Assembly: GCA_036782715.1 (NCBI GenBank)
Contig: DAIPYN010000038.1
Coordinates: 1 to 11,636, forward strand
Direction of reading: 5' to 3'
From: UBA3478 sp036782715
Lineage (GTDB): Bacteria; Bacteroidota; Bacteroidia; Flavobacteriales; Flavobacteriaceae
DNA length: 11,636 nucleotides
Shown here: piece after piece, positions 5,192-11,636 of the stretch
Layout of the letters: each line of letters starts with the position of its first letter
How positions within the stretch are numbered: position 1 is the stretch's first letter
Notes under the pieces: model-generated
What the model was told of the DNA's origin: nothing
What the model saw: the letters and a program-made list of their open reading frames with translations, nothing else
Database searches by the model: none
Position numbers and translations under genes: made by a program

Positions 5192-8100
5192 TAGTAGTTC
5201 AATTTAAGTTGATGTAGATAATCATCATTCAAACCGACAATTACCGCATTCATTGAAGGTAAGAAAACAGATGATTTAATGTTACCCTGAATCTTAATAA
5301 ACTGGTCGCTAGGAATATTCTGGTCTAGTTGACCGTTTTCAAAAAGCGCGATAGGCAGTGCACCTACTCCGTCTAATCGAGGAGTTTCTACTTCTGTGTT
5401 GTAGATGTTTCCGAAAAGAAGTAGCTGTCTTTTCTCATCTTCATTAGTGATTACTTCGGCACTCAATATGGGGAATAATTGAGCTTCAAAAGGCAGTGTT
5501 TCTACTTCAAAGTTCAATTCGCCTTTATTTCTAAGGAGAACACTTTCGAAAGTAATGACTTCGCGCTCATAGGCTTCTGTTAACTTTTCACCATAGATAT
5601 CGTCCAAGCTTGCAGAAGCAAAGGCTTCATAAGTTTTGAATTTATTGCTAATAAAAGGCATCTGTTGGGTAGAACATTCCTTACCTCTTACCGGCACATA
5701 AGTGTCATTATACACTTTACTCAACACAATATCAGGGGAGCCGTTTTCATCGAAATCATTCGCATAAATCTTGAACGGCTTCTCTTTCGATGTTTTGAAT
5801 TTGATCGATTTACCTACATTGCCAGCAACAAAATCCATCAATCCGTCTTGATCTAAGTCTACTGGTGTTAAGCTATGCCACCAGCCGGTAAGATCTTTTA
5901 ACGGATGTTCTGACTGATATTCGAGAATCCCTTTATTATTCATCCAGATCCCGATACCGGTCCATTCACCGAGCATCATGATATCCTTATAGCCATCTCC
6001 ATTTAAATCAACCACCGCAATATCATTGACCATACCAAAAGTGTCGAAGCCTGTGGTTCTATCTTCTGTAACATTTACCAATCTTCCCCCTTGGTTTTCA
6101 TAAAGAATTGAAGGCGCATGTCTTGGATAGTTTTTTGGTATAATTCGATTGCCAACAATGATATCTTGATCACCGTCTAAGTCAATATCGATTGCAACTA
6201 CCTGTTTACCGTTCTCTCGATTTTCTTCAAGAACTTCTGAGCTATGACGAAAGAATATACCGTTACCATTGTTTAAATACAACCGGTCTTGATAATAAGA
6301 AGAATACGATCCGAAGTCGTTTCCTCCGCTAGTTACAAATAGATCTTGATCTCCATCTCCTTCAAAATCAAAAGCCACCGCATCTGCGTCTTCAAACACA
6401 CGGTCATCCTCGAAACTGAGCTGTACGCTAGCAACTAATTTACCGCCTTGCTGAAGAAGAAGTTGCGCCGCTGAGCCACTAGATCCAGACACCCAAACAT
6501 CTTCAAGCCCATCTCCGTTAGCATCAAATCGAGTTAGAAATGGCCCCTGTGTAGACTGTGCATATGGCAGAAGGATTTCTTTTTCAAACTCGTTAAGGGG
6601 GTTTTCCTCATGAGTTATGTCCAATGCAGTCACCTCAGCAATTAGAGTAGATTCAAGCTCACTCGAATCTGGAATAGTGTTGGAAGCATGCTCTGGTTTA
6701 TCTATCGTTAAGCGCTGATTGGTCTTTAATTCGGTTTGTACAATCTCTGACCCATCAGGCCAAACCACTCTTAGTCGGTCAATAACGCTTGCATCACCTA
6801 ATCCGAAATAGGCTTTATTTTCTTGGGAAGAGCGATATCCCCTCACCCTTTTAACTTCTTCAAAGTAGTACTCATCACCCGTCCATAACTCTACTTTAGG
6901 ATAATCCTCGCCAAGATCTGAACGAGTATCGACAACCAAATAATTACCTCTCTGATTTTCAACACTTGTATTTCGGTAAACAAAGGCCTCCGTGTCGATA
7001 TTATTAATGATCATGTCGAGGTCTCCGTCGTTATCTAAATCTCCCACAGCCATCCCGTTAGAAAAGGTAGGTGCGCCCAGCCCCCATTTTTCGGCACGAT
7101 CTATTAATTTAAAATCACCCTGGTTTTCAAACAGCAGATTAGGCAATTTCTCAGATGGCATAGACTCGTATAGCTCTTCTTTAACTGAAACGGGGATATT
7201 TCCACGATAACGCATGCGCTCCTCATTGACTCGATTTTGAAGATCATTGTCGAGTGCATACCTGCGATATCCATTGGTTATAAAAAGATCTTTATCAGAA
7301 TCTAGGTCAAAATCTTCCATGAGCACTGACCAACTCCAATCGGTACTTGCCGTCTTAGTAGCATGGGAAATATTTGAAAAACTTCCATTGCCATGATTGA
7401 GCTGAAAGGTATTGTACATGTATTGGTAATGATAGTCTAGATCGTTGACAAGAAAGTCAAATCGATCGGTATTCATCGAAGCCATCAGAGTTTTTGATCG
7501 CTTATGATCTGCCGCGGCCATATCTAGCACGAATATTTCTTGATGACTATCGTTATTAAAATCAGCGATATCTACACCCATTCCATAAAACGAAATATGC
7601 TGAGTAAACGACTGTATTTCATCTTTAAAGGTGCCATCTTTTTGATTGATATACAGTGCATCAGGAATGTAGTAGTCACTGGCTACATAAAGATCAATCC
7701 ATCCATCCTTGTTAATATCTGAAGCTACGAGGCCAAGTCCAAAGACTGGTGACAAGAGACCGGCTTCAAGAGTGACATCTACAAACACCCCTTCCTTATT
7801 CTCATAAAGTTTAGAGGTGTTAAACTCGCGATCTTCGGGATGTGCTTCTAGATATGCATACAGACTTAATGGGTCATAACCGTAAAGTTCATTTTCATTT
7901 AATACAAAGCAATCGAGATCCCCATCACGATCATAGTCAAAGAAAACAGCATGGGTGCTCTCTCCTCTATCATCTAAACCATAAGTCGCAGCCTCTTCGC
8001 TAAAGGTCTCATCTCCATTGTTAATGTATAAGAGGTTGGCACGATCTTTACGATCATTGGGCCCTCCTTGAGTAATATAAATGTCCATGAAACCATCAGC

Positions 8101-8463
8101 ATTAATGTCGCTGAAGGTTACTCCATTAGACCATTGGTTTCCGATTTGTATTCCTGAAGATTCAGAAGCGTCACGAAACACAAAGTCTCCTTGGTTAAAA
8201 AAAAGTTTGTTTTCGACTTGATTACCAGCGAAAACCACATCTAATAATCCGTCATTATTTAGGTCTTCTACCCCAACACCTGCTCCATTGTAAAAGTAGT
8301 CGTAGTCGAACAGGTTTTGTCGATTAGAAACATTGTGCGTTAATAGATTTTCAAAGACTAAGCCAGTATCTGAAGATTCCAATTTTTCAAAAATGGTATC
8401 TTTTTGCTCTGAACAGGAAGTTAGCAGTATAATTGCGCTTAAAAAGAGGAGATGTTTCGCCAT
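5191..8463 (-). CDS. VCBS/FG-GAP repeat lipoprotein with ASPIC/UnbV domain
   Basis: This is a 1090-aa surface or periplasmic lipoprotein with signal peptide and lipobox LTSC (C17). It carries 13 calcium-loop motifs of the type DxNxDGxxD, at about 67, 119, 176, 249, 301, 384 and 475 before, and 647, 699, 759, 819, 869 and 903 after, a central ASPIC/UnbV domain (about 505-585, with RGYRSSQ and WPDGSE). Two are degenerate: DFNNDSHQE at 301 and DFDLDSDKD at 384. The arrangement implies two calcium-stabilised beta-propellers around the ASPIC module. Proteins of this length and layout are common in Bacteroidota, often near SusC/SusD-type loci, but their role is not established; adhesion or ligand binding is plausible. 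It is the first gene of an operon with the M19 dipeptidase (TAATG overlap). Its ATG lies 24 bp from the divergent DUF255 start. Confidence 0.93.
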   Translation of the reverse strand: MAKHLLFLSAIILLTSCSEQKDTIFEKLESSDTGLVFENLLTHNVSNRQNLFDYDYFYNGAGVGVEDLNNDGLLDVVFAGNQVENKLFFNQGDFVFRDASESSGIQIGNQWSNGVTFSDINADGFMDIYITQGGPNDRKDRANLLYINNGDETFSEEAATYGLDDRGESTHAVFFDYDRDGDLDCFVLNENELYGYDPLSLYAYLEAHPEDREFNTSKLYENKEGVFVDVTLEAGLLSPVFGLGLVASDINKDGWIDLYVASDYYIPDALYINQKDGTFKDEIQSFTQHISFYGMGVDIADFNNDSHQEIFVLDMAAADHKRSKTLMASMNTDRFDFLVNDLDYHYQYMYNTFQLNHGNGSFSNISHATKTASTDWSWSVLMEDFDLDSDKDLFITNGYRRYALDNDLQNRVNEERMRYRGNIPVSVKEELYESMPSEKLPNLLFENQGDFKLIDRAEKWGLGAPTFSNGMAVGDLDNDGDLDMIINNIDTEAFVYRNTSVENQRGNYLVVDTRSDLGEDYPKVELWTGDEYYFEEVKRVRGYRSSQENKAYFGLGDASVIDRLRVVWPDGSEIVQTELKTNQRLTIDKPEHASNTIPDSSELESTLIAEVTALDITHEENPLNEFEKEILLPYAQSTQGPFLTRFDANGDGLEDVWVSGSSGSAAQLLLQQGGKLVASVQLSFEDDRVFEDADAVAFDFEGDGDQDLFVTSGGNDFGSYSSYYQDRLYLNNGNGIFFRHSSEVLEENRENGKQVVAIDIDLDGDQDIIVGNRIIPKNYPRHAPSILYENQGGRLVNVTEDRTTGFDTFGMVNDIAVVDLNGDGYKDIMMLGEWTGIGIWMNNKGILEYQSEHPLKDLTGWWHSLTPVDLDQDGLMDFVAGNVGKSIKFKTSKEKPFKIYANDFDENGSPDIVLSKVYNDTYVPVRGKECSTQQMPFISNKFKTYEAFASASLDDIYGEKLTEAYEREVITFESVLLRNKGELNFEVETLPFEAQLFPILSAEVITNEDEKRQLLLFGNIYNTEVETPRLDGVGALPIALFENGQLDQNIPSDQFIKIQGNIKSSVFLPSMNAVIVGLNDDYLHQLKLNY
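8403..8435 (+). promoter_or_regulatory. Candidate promoter for the DUF255 gene, inside the divergent lipoprotein gene
   Basis: TTTG at 8403-8406 and TATAATTG at 8428-8435 (one mismatch to TAnnTTTG) are 21 nt apart, acceptable for a Bacteroidota promoter. The element lies within the signal-peptide codons of the opposite-strand lipoprotein gene, the only place available because the two start codons are 24 bp apart. The leader to ATG 8488 would be about 45-50 nt. The match could be chance. Confidence 0.35.
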
Positions 8464-8487
8464 GATTGCAACTTACAAAATATTGAA

Positions 8488-10497
8488 ATGTTAAAAAATT
8501 ATAGCTGGCATCTTAGTTTCGTAGCGGTACTCTTTCTACTCTTCAATTCTTGCACCGAAAACGAATCGACTATTCACAGAAACAATCTCGATTTAGAGCG
8601 AAGCGAGTACCTCTTGCAACACGCAGAAAATCCGGTTCATTGGCAAGCTTGGAACGAGCAGGTTTTATCGATCGCTAAAGAACAGCAGAAACCAATTATC
8701 ATCAGCATCGGATATTCCTCTTGCCACTGGTGTCACGTCATGGAGCGTGAGTCTTTTTCTGACAGCGAGGTTGCTGACCTTATGAATCAAAACTTCATCT
8801 CGATCAAAGTAGATCGCGAAGAAAAGCCAGATATCGATTTCTACTACCTCACTACCGCCCAACTAATCACAGGAAGCCCTGCCGGATGGCCACTAAATAT
8901 CATTGCCACCCCTGAAGGTGAGGCCTTTTACGCAGGAACCTATCACAGTAAGGAAGAGTGGATTGAAGTTTTGAACAAAACCATCAATCAATTAGAAAAA
9001 AATAAAGATCGATTGTTTGATTTTGCTAGAATGGTCAAAGAAGGGGTCGTCAATCAAACACAGCCCATTGAAGTAACCGACAATTCTGAGCTTTTAGATA
9101 AAGAAGAACTAGCGTCAAGTCTTAAAGCCTGGATGTCAAAATGGGACTTTGATTACGGGGGAATTCGCGCAGAGGAGAAATTTGTAAATCCGCCTCAACT
9201 TGAGTTTCTGCTAGATTATAACGAGCTAAACCCTTCAGCAGAAATCGAAGACTTTATTGTCTCTACGCTAAAAAGGATCGCGCAATCAGGTCTCATAGAT
9301 CCGCTTAATGGAGGAGCCTTTAGGTACAGTACCGATGACAAATGGCACATCCCCCATTTTGAAAAGATGCTCTATGATAATGGACAATTACTCAAACTCT
9401 ATTCGAGGGCTTACCTAAAGTATAATGAACCGCTCTTTTTAGAAACCGCATCACTAATTTCAAAATATCTATTCGAAGTATTGAAACTAGATTCAGAACT
9501 CTTTTCTGCCTCACAAAATGCCGAAAGTGAAGGAAGAGAAGGCTATTACTATTTGTTTTCTAAAGAAGAATTCGAAGAAGAAATACTCAATACGATTACG
9601 AGGTTTGAGTTTGATTCAGACTCCTTTCATTTACCCGCTCAGCCGTTAAGTAGTTCAATCATAAAGACCTTGAATGAAATACAAGCATCTAAAGTTCCTC
9701 CTGAGATTGACCATAAGGTTATCATTTCGTGGAATGCACTAACGATAGAAGGGCTATTCTACTATTATTTGGCCTCGGGTGAGACTGCAATTTTAGATCA
9801 GGCAAAGGCTTCGTTAAATGCAGTTCTCAGTGATTCAAAATCTCTGAAGCATGTGGCCGGAGATCCTACTAGTGATGCCGTTTTAGAAGATTATGCTTTC
9901 TTAGCAAAGACTGCACTAACGGCCTACCAAGTCACTGGAAAAACGAACTACCTCAATGCTACTATCGAACTTACTGATGAGGCTATCGATCGTTTTGAAA
10001 TGAGTGAATCTCAACTATTTGCCAATAGCTCCAAAAACCTATCGAGTGGTGTTCCTAGGATTATTAATTCAAGTGATGGGGTCTTACCTAATCCGAACGC
10101 ATCACTTTCAACAACTCTTTATCACCTCTCACATATCACAGGGGTAGAATCGTATAAGAAACGTCATGAAGCAATGGTCATGGCTATTCAGCCTTGGGTG
10201 AGTGAAAGCATCGGTTTCTTCCCAAGTTGGGCCAATAATCTTCTTCATAGTCAGCATCCTTTTTATGAGGTTGTGGTAATGGGTGAAGAGGCTAAATCTT
10301 TTGCCGAAGAACTATTGATCAAGCAATTTGCCAATACCTTGACATTGCATAGCAGCGAGGAGAGTGAAGAATCACCTCTATTTAAAAATCGCTTTGTAGC
10401 TGATGAAACTTTGATCTATATCTGTATCGACAATACTTGCCTTCAACCTCTAAGCGATATTCAAGAGGCTAAAGACTTTCTTACCAAAAGGCAGTAA
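8488..10497 (+). CDS. YyaL/DUF255-type thioredoxin-domain protein, lipoprotein form
   Basis: This is a 669-aa protein of the YyaL/SPATA20 family. An N-terminal thioredoxin-like domain (about 30-165) carries SIGYSSCHWCHVMERESF, with the CxxC pair at C79 and C82, and KVDREEKPDID; a six-hairpin (alpha/alpha) barrel similar to glycan-processing enzymes follows, including HFEKMLYDNGQL (from 290) and SWNAL. The C-terminal CIDNTC motif is also a family mark. I start at ATG 8488, which gives a signal peptide ending FNSC, a weak lipobox; the ATG at 8452 would add 12 polar residues and overlap the divergent gene. Biochemical function is unknown; redox or sugar-related roles have been suggested from folds only. 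The usual DADSEG motif reads NAESEG here (344-349). Its TAA abuts the stop of the convergent peptidase. Confidence 0.92.
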   Translation: MLKNYSWHLSFVAVLFLLFNSCTENESTIHRNNLDLERSEYLLQHAENPVHWQAWNEQVLSIAKEQQKPIIISIGYSSCHWCHVMERESFSDSEVADLMNQNFISIKVDREEKPDIDFYYLTTAQLITGSPAGWPLNIIATPEGEAFYAGTYHSKEEWIEVLNKTINQLEKNKDRLFDFARMVKEGVVNQTQPIEVTDNSELLDKEELASSLKAWMSKWDFDYGGIRAEEKFVNPPQLEFLLDYNELNPSAEIEDFIVSTLKRIAQSGLIDPLNGGAFRYSTDDKWHIPHFEKMLYDNGQLLKLYSRAYLKYNEPLFLETASLISKYLFEVLKLDSELFSASQNAESEGREGYYYLFSKEEFEEEILNTITRFEFDSDSFHLPAQPLSSSIIKTLNEIQASKVPPEIDHKVIISWNALTIEGLFYYYLASGETAILDQAKASLNAVLSDSKSLKHVAGDPTSDAVLEDYAFLAKTALTAYQVTGKTNYLNATIELTDEAIDRFEMSESQLFANSSKNLSSGVPRIINSSDGVLPNPNASLSTTLYHLSHITGVESYKKRHEAMVMAIQPWVSESIGFFPSWANNLLHSQHPFYEVVVMGEEAKSFAEELLIKQFANTLTLHSSEESEESPLFKNRFVADETLIYICIDNTCLQPLSDIQEAKDFLTKRQ

Positions 10498-11636
10498 TTA
10501 TGGTGTACGAATATGCTGACCAAGAAATAGTGCATTTAAGAAAAACCGATTCATCCCATAAGAGGTTCCTCTAAAGTTCGGGTTATCAGCAAACATCACC
10601 ACTCTTCCTGAACCCACCGAGCTTACTAAAATCGACGCAGCTTTGGAGAGATATTCATTACGGTTCTTTTTAGAAATATATCCATCAATATGGGCGTTCT
10701 CTGTGTATTTAGCCACTGTTGAATAGGCGTTCTCACTAGGTGATAACCATACCGTATTGTTCTTGTAAAAAACGAGTTCATCTGAAGAATATCCGAAGGC
10801 AACCGGATGCGTTCGGTCGATTTTAGCCTTGATAAATACTCCTCCGAGCGATTCTCTACCACGGTGTTCGCTGGCCTCAACATAAGGTAACTGGGTGGTC
10901 GAATCTTTTACTTTTTCAAGAGTGGTCTCATTAACCAATTTAGAATTGATCGCCCAAGATGAGCCTGTTCCAATAGTGATTAGTGTGTTTCCTCTAGACA
11001 CCCAATCTTTTAATCTTTTTTGAAAGGACTCTGGATAATTACCCGACACTAAAACCAGTACGTTATAAGGATCAAGTGAAACTCTCGATAGATTGCGAAC
11101 AGGGAGTTTGGTAATAGGCATGTCAATTCGAGTATCTAATAAATGCCAAATTTCACCCGCTTCATAAGATCGAGTTCCTGTGCCAATGATCATTGCAGCT
11201 TTAGGCTGTTTCAGTGGTCGCATAGAACGGCTACCAAGGTCTATGCCTGAAGTACTCCATCCGGTGGTTGCCGAATGTACTTTCAGATTAAATCGAGAAG
11301 CTTCACGTGCTACTATCTTAGCTAGAGCCTCTTTAGATAGTTTTTGCAGTGACACCGGAATGACTAGTGATCCGTAACTAAAGTTTACTTTACCCCCTTC
11401 GGTATTTACCTCAAAAGGCTTAAAAGCTGCCATAGGTACAACCCCATGCTTTTGAAGGGCATAAGTAAACGCGGGGACATTATAATCTAATGCATCAACG
11501 ATGTAAGCGTAGGCGCTGTCATCCACCTCAGTCTCAATAAGTAAATCTGACGAGCTTATTGGCTTGGCGGAAGAAGTCGATGGGTTAACCCCTCGGGAAG
11601 TCATCGGATTGAATGGAGCTAGAGACCATTCTGAGG
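10498..11636 (-). CDS. M14-family zinc carboxypeptidase, C-terminal part (runs off the window)
   Basis: The frame is open from the window edge to TAA at 10498-10500, giving 378 residues; no start is visible, and the internal ATG at 11604 is preceded by in-frame codons reading SEWSLAPFNP. The visible part resembles the C-terminal region of large Bacteroidota M14 carboxypeptidases: an alpha/beta segment (AYAYIVDALDYNVPAFTYAL), then a class I glutamine amidotransferase-like domain with IWHLLDTRIDMPITKLP, YNVLVLVSGNYP, WVSRGNTLITIGTGSSWA, and near the end GSGRVVMFADNPNFRGTS. The catalytic zinc domain would lie upstream, outside the window, so activity cannot be judged. Family products are usually secreted and remove C-terminal residues from peptides. 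Assignment rests on the downstream domain alone. The gene converges on DUF255 with no spacer. Confidence 0.75.
   Translation of the reverse strand, partial: SEWSLAPFNPMTSRGVNPSTSSAKPISSSDLLIETEVDDSAYAYIVDALDYNVPAFTYALQKHGVVPMAAFKPFEVNTEGGKVNFSYGSLVIPVSLQKLSKEALAKIVAREASRFNLKVHSATTGWSTSGIDLGSRSMRPLKQPKAAMIIGTGTRSYEAGEIWHLLDTRIDMPITKLPVRNLSRVSLDPYNVLVLVSGNYPESFQKRLKDWVSRGNTLITIGTGSSWAINSKLVNETTLEKVKDSTTQLPYVEASEHRGRESLGGVFIKAKIDRTHPVAFGYSSDELVFYKNNTVWLSPSENAYSTVAKYTENAHIDGYISKKNRNEYLSKAASILVSSVGSGRVVMFADNPNFRGTSYGMNRFFLNALFLGQHIRTP

Noticed and set aside
8476..8482. Minus-strand TATTTTG as -7 box for the VCBS lipoprotein
   Set aside because: One base short of TAnnTTTG and no TTG-type -33 element at the right distance.
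8452..8487. Upstream ATG 8452 for the DUF255 gene
   Set aside because: It adds a polar stretch before the signal peptide, overlaps the divergent start, and the purine-rich GAGGAG touches the ATG with no spacing.
10626..10883. 85-aa open frame within the M14 gene
   Set aside because: Shadow frame; composition and context give no support.

Overview
The window looks like a chromosomal stretch of a member of the Bacteroidota, probably a marine Cytophagia- or Flavobacteriia-type organism; this placement is inference. The evidence is a textbook Bacteroidota promoter (TTG, 19 nt, TAnnTTTG) ahead of the first gene, A-rich translation starts mostly without Shine-Dalgarno sequences, and family content typical of the phylum: a long VCBS/ASPIC-UnbV lipoprotein, an M19 dipeptidase lipoprotein, an exported YyaL/DUF255 protein and an M14 carboxypeptidase with a C-terminal glutaminase-like domain. 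A run of exactly 100 N (4714-4813) shows that this is a scaffolded draft assembly.

Layout. A tRNA-Val(GAC) lies on the minus strand at 7-80. A two-gene plus-strand operon follows (201-784): a four-helix membrane protein and a 64-aa XRE/Cro regulator that overlap by ATGA. A minus-strand nitroreductase (781-1509) meets the regulator tail to tail. Next come two PLP-dependent enzymes that each carry a Tat-like signal and face each other: a class V aminotransferase/isopenicillin N epimerase-like enzyme (1589-2842, plus) and a HisC-like class I/II aminotransferase (2843-3958, minus). Upstream of the HisC-like gene lies a candidate promoter followed at once by a large hairpin and a U-tract. Further on are an M19 dipeptidase lipoprotein (4096-5191, minus, broken by the assembly gap) and, translationally coupled upstream of it (TAATG), a 1090-aa VCBS/ASPIC lipoprotein (5191-8463, minus). 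A DUF255 thioredoxin-domain lipoprotein diverges from it (8488-10497, plus) and abuts the C-terminal half of an M14 metallopeptidase (10498 to the window edge, minus).

How the genes may fit together. From 1589 to the end every product appears to be exported or lipid-anchored: two Tat-type PLP enzymes, a dipeptidase, a large beta-propeller-type lipoprotein and a thioredoxin-like protein; the M14 peptidase belongs to a usually secreted family. This suggests peptide and amino-acid processing in the cell envelope, but a shared pathway is inference. I see no CRISPR array, transposase, integrase, toxin system or other defence system. The less ordinary points are the exported PLP enzyme pair, the structured leader upstream of the HisC-like gene, and the extreme compactness: three convergent gene pairs have abutting or overlapping stop codons, and one divergent pair has start codons only 24 bp apart.
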